A stretch of 62,726 bases of DNA from Crocosphaera sp. (GCA_030065205.1 JASJDN010000026.1:1-62726); one strand, 5' to 3'; numbered from the stretch's first letter, positions 53,701 through 61,246 are shown. The notes: generated by a model not told the origin, from the sequence alone. Translations and numbers: made by a program.

Positions 53701-54154
53701 AGCATCAGTCAGAACGGTTGCTGTTAGTCCCGATGGCAGTAAAATCGTCTCAGGAAGCCGAGATACCACCGTAAAATTGTGGGATTGGCAGGGAACCCTT
53801 TTATCCACTTTGAAAGGACATCAAGGCAGGGTTTGGGCGGTTAAATTTAGCCCTGATGGTCAAATGATCGCCTCCGGTAGTGACGATGGTAGCGTGAAAT
53901 TTTGGGGACTGGATGGCCAATTAATTAAAACCTTGTATAGTTATCAAAGTAAGGTTCGTTCTTTGGCTTTTAGTCCCAATGGTGAACAGATCGCAGTAGG
54001 CAGTCGGGAAAATATATTAGTTTTATGGAATTTAAAGGCAATTTTAGCCGTGGATGAATTAGATTATGGTTGTGGCTGGATTCGAGATTATTTACAATTC
54101 AATGCCCCCGTTTCAGACAGCGATCGCCACATCTGTGATGGAATTAACAAATGA
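50708..54154 (+). CDS. AAA-like (AAA_35) ATPase fused to 14 WD40 repeats
   Basis: 1148 aa from the ATG at 50708 (a TTG two codons upstream is also possible). N-terminal AAA_35-type ATPase domain: Walker A-like RQMGKSSL (52-59), Walker B IFIDEID (147-153), and TGGQPFLTQKLC near 260. A helical linker contains one transmembrane helix (about 455-475). The C-terminal half from about residue 545 has 14 WD40 repeats, recognisable by GH...V...FSPDG and DxTIKLW motifs, enough for two seven-bladed propellers. Such proteins are common in filamentous and some unicellular cyanobacteria and are thought to be signalling or conflict-related scaffolds; this is family knowledge plus inference. Confidence 0.88.
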   Translation: MKTDINQTDSFYEYQVGGSLRINAPSYVVRHGDSQLYQALLKGEFSYVLNTRQMGKSSLRVRIKNRLQKEGYRCASLDLTSMGSETTTPIQWYKGVIWELWRGFNLIGKVNLKAWWGEQAEFSPIQRLDHFIQDILLTSIPSQSLVIFIDEIDSVLGLPFAVDDFWALIRFCYNQRAENQEYHRLTFALFGVATPSELIQAKDRTPFNIGTAIELRGFQPHEIKPLIEGLKGSFTYPQDILEEILYWTGGQPFLTQKLCAMVVRETPPSLTPVIVPQWIERLVRSQIIDHWETQDEPEHLRTIRDRLLRNEANTPRILGCYLEILQSEQIPLDDSLEQRELLLSGIVEKRGSRLRIRNPIYKMVFNRDWVNEQLDRLRPYSSLLQAWIKSHYQDESRLLRGEALIEAKHWAKQRRLSDPDYQFLAASETCDRRETQQKLEAERLKETQARLKVQKRLSRVISVALLVSCGLIGVAVKQYRQAALNEIQAIALSSQEQLRDHQGLDALFNAIVAKRKLQRLGIKETQVVDQALGKAVYGALQINRLIGHHNGVWGVDYSPEGNTIVTASWDTTLKLWQRNGKLLKTLTGHKNRVHKAKFSHNNQMIASASVDQTVKLWTHQGELLRTLEMNAPVYDLIFSGDDQRIIAATGQTIQIWTIEGTLLRTLTGHRTDIYDVELNHQGNIITSGSQDGTIKLWSQEGDLLNTLEGHDNAVWEIEWSEDDRYFLSGSEDGTVKKWLRNGKLVQTLMAHQGSVMDIEFHRNDQVFISTGEDQLIKIWSMEGELIYTIYGHQDGVLDLAVDPQGKQLTSASWDGTVKLWQPNKPLWVDFLEHQGEIRGIAFNHNGEQIITASRDHTLKMWHPSDNSVISLKKHLDGVSAVAFSEDNTFFASGSRDETVQLWHPDGKPWQTLTGHTDWILTVAISSDSQLIASGSLDQTIKLWDKRGKLLKTISAHPGGVLDITFSPDGQYLVSAGEDKTIKIWRRDGSLVRTLRGHEASVRTVAVSPDGSKIVSGSRDTTVKLWDWQGTLLSTLKGHQGRVWAVKFSPDGQMIASGSDDGSVKFWGLDGQLIKTLYSYQSKVRSLAFSPNGEQIAVGSRENILVLWNLKAILAVDELDYGCGWIRDYLQFNAPVSDSDRHICDGINK

Positions 54155-54171
54155 GATATATTAAGGATTAG

Positions 54172-54309
54172 AAAATATGGATTCAACAAGACGGAACAGA
54201 AGAAGGAATCGCCAATGAATTAGTAAATCTGGGTATTTCTCATCAGCAAATCGTTCTCGCTTTCAAAACCCTTGAACGTCGTAAAATTACCGACTTTGCT
54301 ATTTCCTAA
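54172..54309 (+). pseudogene. XisI C-terminal remnant
   Basis: One frame without a start codon reads KIWIQQDGTEEGIANELV, then QIVLAFKTLERRKITDFAIS and a stop at 54307-54309. This is the C-terminal end of XisI (FdxN element excision controlling factor family). The N-terminal two-thirds and any xisH partner are absent, so it is a fossil. It lies in the 192 bases between the AAA-WD40 gene and the K+ channel gene. Confidence 0.75.
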
Positions 54310-54346
54310 ATTATCATTTTCTATCAATTATTTAAGAATAAATCCT

Positions 54347-55219
54347 ATGGGTCGCTCCAAAAGCTTAATTAAGTCTTTCCGTTTCCTCAAAAAACTAAAT
54401 CTTGCTACTTTATTCCATTCTGCAACCCATGATCTCTATCATCGGTTATTATCTCTTCGTTGGCGATATTTTTTGATTTTAATTAGTCTTTTTTATTTTA
54501 GCATTAACTGTCTGTTTGGCTTGGCTTATATGACGGCTAAAGATGGTATTGCTAATGCAGAACAGGGATCATTTAAAGATGCTTTCTTTTTTAGTATTCA
54601 AACTTTATCGACGGTGGGTTATGGTTCCATGTATCCTCAAAGTTTGTACGCTCAAATTTTAGTGACAATTGAAATTTGGGTTGGTTTATTATTATTAACT
54701 ATTTTAACAGGATTAATGTTTGCCCGTTTTTCTCGTCCCACTGCAAAAGTGCTTTTCAGTAATGTGGCCGTCATTTGTCCTTATAATGGGATTCCAACCT
54801 TAATGATTAGAACGGCTAACCGACGCGATAATCGCATTTTAGAAGCACAAATTAGACTCTGTGTTATTTTCAATGAAGTGAGTGAAGAAGGATATCAATT
54901 AAGACGTTTTTATGACTTAGAATTATTGCGATCGCAAACCCCTGTGTTTGACTTAAGCTGGTTAGTTATGCACCCTATTGATCAAAATAGTCCACTGTAT
55001 GGGGAAACAATAGAATCTTTAGCCGAAAAAGAAGGAGAAATTGGGGTAATGTTAACAGGTCTTGATGAAACTTTCTCCCAAACCATTCATGCTCGTCATG
55101 TTTATACCCTTGTAAATATTTTACCCAATCGGCGATTTGTCGATATTTTTTGTCGTGATATTACAGGTAAAACTTACATTAATTTAACTCATTTTCATGA
55201 TGTTATTCCTATTAATTAA
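54347..55219 (+). CDS. Kir-type (KirBac) inward-rectifier potassium channel
   Basis: 290 aa from the ATG at 54347. A TTG start at 54272 would add 25 residues but would overlap the XisI remnant frame, so the ATG is favoured. Two transmembrane helices (about 43-67 and 105-130) flank the pore helix and selectivity filter TLSTVGYGSMYP. The cytoplasmic C-terminal domain is of the IRK type, with FSNVAVICPYNGIPTLMIRTANRR and FDLSWLVMHPID. It mediates K+ flux, probably gated by lipids or pH as in other KirBac channels. Confidence 0.92.
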   Translation: MGRSKSLIKSFRFLKKLNLATLFHSATHDLYHRLLSLRWRYFLILISLFYFSINCLFGLAYMTAKDGIANAEQGSFKDAFFFSIQTLSTVGYGSMYPQSLYAQILVTIEIWVGLLLLTILTGLMFARFSRPTAKVLFSNVAVICPYNGIPTLMIRTANRRDNRILEAQIRLCVIFNEVSEEGYQLRRFYDLELLRSQTPVFDLSWLVMHPIDQNSPLYGETIESLAEKEGEIGVMLTGLDETFSQTIHARHVYTLVNILPNRRFVDIFCRDITGKTYINLTHFHDVIPIN

Positions 55220-55246
55220 GACATTAAAAATCAATAATTAGCACTT

Positions 55247-55570
55247 GTGAATTGTGATAGAATTAACAAACATGATGTGATCGGTTTAACGGCACTTTTT
55301 CAAATTAATCGTCATGATGAGATAGAATTTTTATTAACATTATTTATGTCTTCCACTCATCTAACCCCTAATCAATTATCTACGGAAAGTTTATCTCGTC
55401 TAATTATTGAGCATTTAGAACAAAAAAAGGAATTATCTCAGGCGGTTCATAGTTTAGTGAATCAACTGTATCATACCCAAAAGTTACTAGAAGAAAATAA
55501 ACCAAAGGAAGCCCTATTAAATATTGAACAATTGGTTCATTATGGGGAAACCCTTGCCCGTCAATTTTAA
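55247..55570 (+). CDS. Small helical protein, unknown
   Basis: 107 aa from a GTG at 55247; an internal ATG at 55346 is the alternative and would leave 74 aa. The protein looks all-helical (FQINRHDEIEFLLTLF, SLSRLIIEHLEQKKELSQAV, TQKLLEENKPKEALLNIEQL) and cytoplasmic. The first 20 bases of the frame resemble the end of the AAA-WD40 gene (54133-54150). The stop overlaps that of the convergent GGDEF-EAL gene by four bases. Confidence 0.45.
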   Translation: MNCDRINKHDVIGLTALFQINRHDEIEFLLTLFMSSTHLTPNQLSTESLSRLIIEHLEQKKELSQAVHSLVNQLYHTQKLLEENKPKEALLNIEQLVHYGETLARQF

Positions 55571-57342
55571 ACCATTAGCCGATTATTTCCTTCCAATATC
55601 ACCTTTTCTGCTTCTTGGGCAGTTAAAGGTTTAGCAAAATAATATCCTTGTCCGTAGGGACAGTCTAATTGTTTCAATTGTTCCCATTGTTCCCTAGTTT
55701 CGATGCCTTCTGCAATGACTTCCATACCAAAATCATTAGCGAGATGAATAATGGTTTGGGTTAATCTCAATTTATCGTTTTTTTTATCCATATTTTGAAT
55801 AAAACTGCGATCAATTTTTAAGGTATCAAAAGGAAAATAATGGAGATAACTTAAAGAGGAATAACCTGTGCCAAAATCATCCATTGATAGTTGAATTCCT
55901 AATGACTTTAGTTGGGTTAAAATTGAACGAACTTCTTCAGGATTTTTGATAATGCAACTCTCTGTTATTTCTAACTTAAGACAATGATAATTCATGCCTA
56001 AATTCTGCACAGTCTTAATAATCTTTTCTACTAAGTTTTTTTCTGAAAACTGTTTGACTGAGAGGTTAATACTGATAATAAGACCCTGAGAGGAATCAGA
56101 AATTTTTTGCCATTGACATATCTGTTGACACCCCTCATTTAAGATCCAGTTACTCAAAGGAACAATTAAACCTGTTTCTTCCGCAACTGGGATAAATTTG
56201 GCAGGAGAAATCAAGCCTTTTTCGGGATGTTTCCATCTAATTAAGCCTTCAAATCCTATGATTTTTTGAGTCTCTAATTCCACAATAGGTTGATATCTAA
56301 GCTCAAATTCTTTACGATCAATAGCCCGTCTTAAATCATTATCTAATTGTAAACGGTTTACAGCGTTAAAATACATTTCTTGACGAAAAATAGTGTAACT
56401 TGCTTTATCTTTAATTTTAGCTTGGTGTAAAGCTGCATCAGCGTCTCTTAAAATATCCCCGACTCTTTGATAGTTGAAATCGCATATAGTAATGCCAATA
56501 CTAGCACTACTATAAACTTCATAACCATTCAATTGAAAGGAACGGGAAAAACTTTGTTTAATTAAGTCAACTATTTCTAAAGTATGTTCTAAATTACCGA
56601 GATGATTTAAAATAATGCCAAATTCATCTCCTCCTAATCGTGCTAAAATATCTTGAGAATGAATATATTGTTGTAATCGGTCTCCGATCTGAATCAAAAG
56701 ATTATCTCCCATTAAATGGCCATAACTATTATTAATTAATTTGAATTGATCTAAATCTAGTATCAAGACGCTAAAAGAAAAATTAGTATTTTTATGGGCT
56801 TTTTGTAGAGATATTTCTAGTTCTTCAAGAAACAGTCTTCGGTTAGGTAAGCTGGTTAATTTATCGTGACGAAGATCATAGTATAATTGACTTTCATTCT
56901 CCTTAATTAATTGCTCGATTCTTTTTTCTTGACTCATTTCTTTTGCTATGGAAATAATAGCCATATTTTCCTGATTTTTAGCATAAATTAATTGATTCAA
57001 TAATAGCACTTCAACTTTTTGTCCATCTTTTTTAAGATAAGCAGTCTCTCTTGTTTTATTGAAACTGTTTTCGAGGTCGGAAATATCTTTTATATTCTTA
57101 GATAAAAGATTAAAAATAGATTGATTAATTAATTCATTTTCTCTATAGCCTAATAAATTTAGTGTTGTTTGATTAACCATTAAAATTGTATAGTTTTTAT
57201 CCAGTAAAATCACACTATCATTAATCGTATTGATGATGGTTTTTATCCAGATACAAGCAACAGGCGTTAAATCAGAAAACCGTTGATTAAGGTGGGTTAA
57301 CCCTAGGGAAACAGTATTTTTATCTTGAGGAGTATTATTCAT
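55567..57342 (-). CDS. PAS-GGDEF-EAL cyclic-di-GMP protein
   Basis: 591 aa. A PAS domain (about 33-135, with NDSVILLDKNYTILMVNQ) senses a signal. The GGDEF domain (about 163-320) has an intact RLGGDEFGIIL active-site loop, and the EAL domain (about 335-585) carries FEGLIRWKHP (EGL variant of EAL) and DDFGTGYSSLSYL. Both synthesis and hydrolysis of c-di-GMP are possible from the motifs. Cytoplasmic; no transmembrane helix. Monocistronic, convergent with the small helical gene. Confidence 0.95.
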   Translation of the reverse strand: MNNTPQDKNTVSLGLTHLNQRFSDLTPVACIWIKTIINTINDSVILLDKNYTILMVNQTTLNLLGYRENELINQSIFNLLSKNIKDISDLENSFNKTRETAYLKKDGQKVEVLLLNQLIYAKNQENMAIISIAKEMSQEKRIEQLIKENESQLYYDLRHDKLTSLPNRRLFLEELEISLQKAHKNTNFSFSVLILDLDQFKLINNSYGHLMGDNLLIQIGDRLQQYIHSQDILARLGGDEFGIILNHLGNLEHTLEIVDLIKQSFSRSFQLNGYEVYSSASIGITICDFNYQRVGDILRDADAALHQAKIKDKASYTIFRQEMYFNAVNRLQLDNDLRRAIDRKEFELRYQPIVELETQKIIGFEGLIRWKHPEKGLISPAKFIPVAEETGLIVPLSNWILNEGCQQICQWQKISDSSQGLIISINLSVKQFSEKNLVEKIIKTVQNLGMNYHCLKLEITESCIIKNPEEVRSILTQLKSLGIQLSMDDFGTGYSSLSYLHYFPFDTLKIDRSFIQNMDKKNDKLRLTQTIIHLANDFGMEVIAEGIETREQWEQLKQLDCPYGQGYYFAKPLTAQEAEKVILEGNNRLMV

Positions 57343-57662
57343 TATCGTTGTCTCTCAATATAGAATTAGAAAAATAGTTAGGACAGATGGACTGTCGTAA
57401 AAGAGAACAAAAAACAGGGAGCAGTAGGTAGGGAACAAGGAGCAGAAAAAAGTCCTACCTGTCCTAACCGAAATGGGTAGTGCTAGACAACAGCAAAGTC
57501 AATCAGAAGATATAATTTGACAGTTACATTACTCCCTTAAAAAAATATCAAGGAGAGATAAAAACAACTGGTTTTAAACCTTCTAATTTAGTTTAGGAAT
57601 TAATAAACAACTTGTCTGTGAGAAAATAGAATTAAATGTGATCTATTTTCAAACACTAAAAA
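57343..57662. other. 320-base divergent spacer with an inverted repeat
   Basis: No gene is visible. GTTAGGACAG (57377-57386) and CTGTCCTAAC (57459-57468) form a perfect 10-bp inverted repeat around a purine-rich interior with GGGAGCAG-type units. The spacer separates two divergent genes and must contain both promoters. Confidence 0.5.
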
Positions 57663-58979
57663 ATGCTCGCTGAAGAAGAAGCTTTTACCTTCATAGAAAC
57701 TCTCCTTAAACCTAACTGTCTCAACGATGTTCAAGCGTTGGTATTTCGTCAGTGTTGGTTAGGGAAAACATACCAAATCATTGCGGAGGAAAATGGCTAT
57801 GATCCTGATTATATAAGGGTTGTGGGTTCTCGACTCTGGCAATTACTCTCAGATACGCTAGATATCAAGATCACAAAAAGTAACCTTCAGACAGCCTTGA
57901 GACAAGCTTTCAACAAAACTCCCTCTATATCTGTCAATTCTTTGGCCCAACTCCCTTTTCCTGATGGAACAGTGCCACTCGATTCCCCATTGTATATAGA
58001 ACGTCCTCCCATCGAACACCGTGCTTATGCTGAAATTATCAAACCAGCAGCCTTATTACGCCTTAAAGCTCCATCTAAAATGGGAAAAACCTCTTTAATG
58101 TTGAGAATTTTGGCATTTGCAAGAGAAAATACCTATCATACTGTTCGCTTAAACTTACAACAAGCAGATAATACCTTATTTAGTAATTTAGATCGATTTT
58201 TACGTTGGATTTGTGCTAATATTGCTCATCAGTTAAACAAAGAGCCGAGACTAGATGACTATTGGGATGAAGAATTAGGGAGTAAAGTGAGTTGTACTGC
58301 TTATTTACAGGGTTATATTTTGGAATCTCTTGATAATCCCTTAGTTTTGGCTATAGATGAAGTTAATCATCTGTTTGAATATGGACAAATTGCTCAAGAA
58401 TTTTTACCTCTTTTGCGTTTTTGGCATGAGGAAGGGAATAATATTGATATTTGGCAAAATTTGCGCTTAATTATTGTTCATTCTACAGAAATTTATATCC
58501 CCCTAAAGTTTCAGCAATCTCCTTTTAATGTGGGTATTCCCATTCAATTATCTGAGTTTACTCTAGAACAAGTTCAAGATTTAGCAGCTTTGCATTCTCT
58601 CTCACATCTTACGGATAATCAAGAAAACGAACCCTTAAAAAACTTGATGAAAATGGTGGGGGGGCATCCCTATTTAATTCGTCTTGCTTTGTATCATCTC
58701 TATCAAGATAAGATTACGATGAAACAGTTGTTAGAAGAAGCACCTACTCCCACCGGTATTTATCATCATCATCTGCAAAACCATCTCATTACTTTACAAA
58801 AAAATACTGATCTAGCTTCTGCTTTTGCTAAAGTAATAAAAGCACAAAAACCTATCCAGTTAGAAACAATTATTGCTTATAAATTAGCTAGTATGGGATT
58901 AGTTAAATTGCAGGGAAAAGAAGTCTTTTCCAGTTGTCAACTCTATAGTTTATATTTTTCTAATTTTTTAGTAATCTAA
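57663..58979 (+). CDS. vMAP N-terminal domain with AAA-like ATPase
   Basis: 438 aa. The N-terminal 90 residues match the helix-turn-helix-like domain found in vWA-MoxR-associated proteins (EAFTFIETLLKPNCLNDVQALVF, TYQIIAEENGYDPDYIRVVGSRLW). An AAA-like ATPase of the AAA_35 group follows: Walker A-like SKMGKTSL near residue 140, Walker B VLAIDEVNHL near 230, and MVGGHPYLIRLALYHL near 335. No effector domain is fused downstream, unlike many relatives that end in TIR or caspase-like domains. Start ATG at 57663; a membrane-protein gene begins 7 bases after its stop. Confidence 0.8.
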   Translation: MLAEEEAFTFIETLLKPNCLNDVQALVFRQCWLGKTYQIIAEENGYDPDYIRVVGSRLWQLLSDTLDIKITKSNLQTALRQAFNKTPSISVNSLAQLPFPDGTVPLDSPLYIERPPIEHRAYAEIIKPAALLRLKAPSKMGKTSLMLRILAFARENTYHTVRLNLQQADNTLFSNLDRFLRWICANIAHQLNKEPRLDDYWDEELGSKVSCTAYLQGYILESLDNPLVLAIDEVNHLFEYGQIAQEFLPLLRFWHEEGNNIDIWQNLRLIIVHSTEIYIPLKFQQSPFNVGIPIQLSEFTLEQVQDLAALHSLSHLTDNQENEPLKNLMKMVGGHPYLIRLALYHLYQDKITMKQLLEEAPTPTGIYHHHLQNHLITLQKNTDLASAFAKVIKAQKPIQLETIIAYKLASMGLVKLQGKEVFSSCQLYSLYFSNFLVI

Positions 58980-58986
58980 AATTATT

Positions 58987-59907
58987 ATGTCATCAATTAA
59001 AGCTTATTTAAAGTGGATAATACTAGGAATTACCCTATTTTTTATTGTTTCTACCTTTAGAAATCATTGGCAAGCAGTTACAGAAATAAAAATCAATTCT
59101 CAAGGATGGTTATTTCTATTTTCAGCTTTAATAGTAACTTTACTAGCACATATTTGGTCTGCTTTTGTTTGGATAAGAATACTCCACTTATTTAAGCAAA
59201 CTTGTTCTTATCAATGGGGTTTAAAAATCTATTTAGTAACGAATATTTATAAGTATTTACCGGGAAATGTTGGTCATTTTTATGGTCGTATTAATGCTGT
59301 TTCTAAACAAAAACAAGGTGTTTCTTTATCTGTTGCTAGTTTAAGTGTGTTATTAGAACCGTTATTAATGGCTGCTGCTGCTTTGTTTATTGCTTTATTA
59401 AGTCATAGTATTGGTATCATTGAAACCACGAAAAATTTTACTATTTTATTCTTGCAATGTTTTCTTTTAATTAGTGTTTTAGTCGGAATTCATCCGATTA
59501 TTATTAATGGATTGCTTCGCTTTGCAAAAAAAATAAAATCTAAGAAAAATAAAGAAACCGAAACTATTTATCTACAGAAATATCCTGGCATCATTTTAAT
59601 AGGAGAAATTATCTTTTTATTATTAAGAGGATTAGGCTTTATCTTAGCTTTAATGGCATTTATGTCGATTTCTTTTCAACAAATACCGATAATTATCAGT
59701 GCTTTTAGTTTTGCTTGGTTACTGGGTTTAGTGATTCCGGGTGCGCCTGGGGGTTTGGGGGTTTTTGAAGCCACAATTATTGCGTTATTAGAAACCTCAT
59801 CTTTACCTATTGAAATCGTTTTAACTACCATTGCTATCTTCAGACTTATTAGTATTTTAGCTGAAGTAATGGGAGCAGGATTGGGTTATTTTGGATTTAA
59901 ACACTAG
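58987..59907 (+). CDS. UPF0104/lysylphosphatidylglycerol synthase TM-region family protein
   Basis: 306 aa polytopic protein with about eight transmembrane helices. Marks of the family are YLPGNVGHFYGRI near residue 92, LEPLLMAAAALF near 122 and AWLLGLVIPGAPGGLGVFEATIIALL near 245. The full LPG synthase C-terminal aminoacyl-transfer domain is absent. It may flip a lipid or be part of a polysaccharide/lipid pathway; that is inference. Immediately downstream of the vMAP-AAA gene (7 bases), so probably one transcript. Confidence 0.85.
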   Translation: MSSIKAYLKWIILGITLFFIVSTFRNHWQAVTEIKINSQGWLFLFSALIVTLLAHIWSAFVWIRILHLFKQTCSYQWGLKIYLVTNIYKYLPGNVGHFYGRINAVSKQKQGVSLSVASLSVLLEPLLMAAAALFIALLSHSIGIIETTKNFTILFLQCFLLISVLVGIHPIIINGLLRFAKKIKSKKNKETETIYLQKYPGIILIGEIIFLLLRGLGFILALMAFMSISFQQIPIIISAFSFAWLLGLVIPGAPGGLGVFEATIIALLETSSLPIEIVLTTIAIFRLISILAEVMGAGLGYFGFKH

Positions 59908-59962
59908 GAGATGATTATCGCTTCGCTTTAAGTTCCTCACTCCGTTCCGGCGCTATCGCACA

Positions 59963-59997
59963 GAAGTCAGAAGTTAGAAGTCAGAAGTCAGAATCAA
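59963..59997. repeat. Heptanucleotide tandem repeat (GTCAGAA/GTTAGAA)
   Basis: About five consecutive 7-base units of AGAAGTC/AGAAGTT type lie between the UPF0104 gene and the repeat-protein gene. It is the same microrepeat family as at 5085-5117. Confidence 0.75.
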
Positions 59998-60070
59998 AAA
60001 AGGTTAATTCATCTTCTATTTTTAGAGCGGTGATTTTCTGACTTCTTAAACCCCTAACTATGGAAACTAA

Positions 60071-60859
60071 TTATTCCTTATTAATATATTGAGACATGAA
60101 GCCTTCGAGTGCTTTAGCAAAGGAACTTTGTGCCTCAACCCCTTCGTCAGAATACTCATTAAGAGGCGCAACGGGTTCTTGAGGTTCTTCAGTAACTTCA
60201 GGTTGAGCAGGAGGTTCAACTGGCTTTTTAGCCTCAGTTTTAGCTTCTTCCTCGATGGGTTCTTCTACTTTAGGGGTAGTTGAAGTTTTAGCTTCGGTTG
60301 TTTCGGTGGTAGGTTCTTTAACTTCAGAAGTTTCAGAGGTTTCGGTTACTTTTTTCGCTTCAGTTTCAGTTGTTTCGGTAGTAGGTTCTTTAACTTCAGA
60401 AGTTTCGGGGGTTTCGCTTACTTTTTTCGCTTCAGTTACGTCTAGGGTTTTTTCTTTTAATTGTGTCATAGGATCTGTTTCTTCTGATTCTGTCGTTTTA
60501 TCGTTTGGATCTATATTGTCCACTTCTGTTTGAGAAGTGTCCTGATTTGATGGTGATATTGTAGCAGGTGAATCAGAAATTGTCTTTTCCGGGGGAGCAG
60601 TTGGGGGGGTTGGTTCGGGTTCGGGGGGTTGGAGAACTTTGATAAACTGTCTGAGGAGTTCCTCATCGGTAACGGAAAGCTTACTGACTTCTTCAACCTT
60701 TTGAGCGATCGCTGTTTCTCCAATATAGGCTAACCATTTCTCAAAATCTCCCCGTTTGAGATAATATATGACTTCTTGAGGAGACTGATGACAGACTCCG
60801 ACTAAATCTTGTACGGTATAGGCAAGATGACCACTGCTGAATCTAAATGGTTCTGGCAT
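60071..60859 (-). CDS. Thr/Glu-rich repeat protein with small N-terminal domain
   Basis: 262 aa. A compact N-terminal domain (about 1-78) contains SPQEVIYYLKRGDFEKWLAYIG, which looks like a small helical module, family not recognised. From residue 79 the protein is Pro/Thr/Glu rich and probably disordered. Residues 143-190 hold two copies of a 24-residue unit that starts EAKKV and ends KEPTTETTE. The last 25 residues are conserved-looking (EAQSSFAKALEGFMSQYINKE). No signal peptide. Confidence 0.6.
   Translation of the reverse strand: MPEPFRFSSGHLAYTVQDLVGVCHQSPQEVIYYLKRGDFEKWLAYIGETAIAQKVEEVSKLSVTDEELLRQFIKVLQPPEPEPTPPTAPPEKTISDSPATISPSNQDTSQTEVDNIDPNDKTTESEETDPMTQLKEKTLDVTEAKKVSETPETSEVKEPTTETTETEAKKVTETSETSEVKEPTTETTEAKTSTTPKVEEPIEEEAKTEAKKPVEPPAQPEVTEEPQEPVAPLNEYSDEGVEAQSSFAKALEGFMSQYINKE
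60290..60433. repeat. 72-base in-frame tandem duplication
   Basis: Encodes the two 24-residue units (protein residues 143-166 and 167-190) of the Thr/Glu-rich protein. The DNA copies are almost identical, indicating recent duplication. Confidence 0.8.
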
Positions 60860-60949
60860 TGTTTATGTAAATGTATAACAATAATTGAACGGGAGAGAGC
60901 AACTCTCTTCTCAAGATAGTATCAAAAAGCTATACCTTTGCGCTATTTG

Positions 60950-61008
60950 TTAGTGACATCCTCCCACGCACGCCGCTACGCTTTGTGCGGGGCTTCCCTA
61001 ACTCACGA
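60950..61008. mobile_element. IS200/IS605-like right-end hairpin remnant
   Basis: GTGACATCCTCCCACGCACG followed by a hairpin (CGCAC 60967-60971 / GTGCG 60985-60989) and GGGGCTTCCC closely resembles the right end of IS605/IS1341-type elements, where a TGACATCCTCCC motif precedes an imperfect hairpin and GGGATTCC. No transposase of that family remains nearby. The remnant lies directly against the ISL3 deletion derivative. Confidence 0.4.
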
Positions 61009-61028
61009 TAGGGCATTCCTGGTTATTC

Positions 61029-61246
61029 GGTTCTACAGTACATACTATGCTAAACTATCAGTTATATGCCAAAACAATAAAGCTCTATTTTTGAAGTTAT
61101 TTACATTCCTAAAACCAAAACCGCAACGTTTTAAAACTTTCAATCGGTTATTAATTCCTTCCACGACTGCGTTGGTTGTTCTTCTTTCAAAATAACCAAC
61201 AATTTCTCTCTTTGTTTAACAAAATCTAAATAAGTCCTGTAGAACC
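61029..61246 (-). mobile_element. Internally deleted ISL3-family element (218 bp)
   Basis: Both ends carry the same terminal sequence, GGTTCTACAG (61029-61038) and its complement CTGTAGAACC (61237-61246), with similarity extending about 30 bases inward. The interior encodes, on the minus strand, the last part of an ISL3 transposase (YFERRTTNAVVEGINNRLK, then CGFGFRNVNNFKNRALLFWH, ending at 61045), without the N-terminal two-thirds. The element is therefore a non-autonomous deletion derivative. Flanking target duplications are not obvious. Confidence 0.8.
61045..61203 (-). pseudogene. ISL3 transposase C-terminal fragment
   Basis: About 52 codons of uninterrupted transposase C-terminus ending in a TAG. 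The glutamate-containing catalytic block (NAVVEGINNRLK) is present, but the upstream catalytic domains are missing, and the frame meets stops at its 5' end. Non-functional. Confidence 0.8.

Noticed and set aside
60255..60533. 92-codon frame antisense to the Thr/Glu-rich gene
   Set aside because: Its Val/Ser repeats are the mirror of the Thr/Glu repeats on the coding strand.
60938..61195. 85-codon plus-strand frame across the IS debris
   Set aside because: It is antisense to the ISL3 transposase C-terminus and crosses the IS605-like hairpin, so it is not a real gene.
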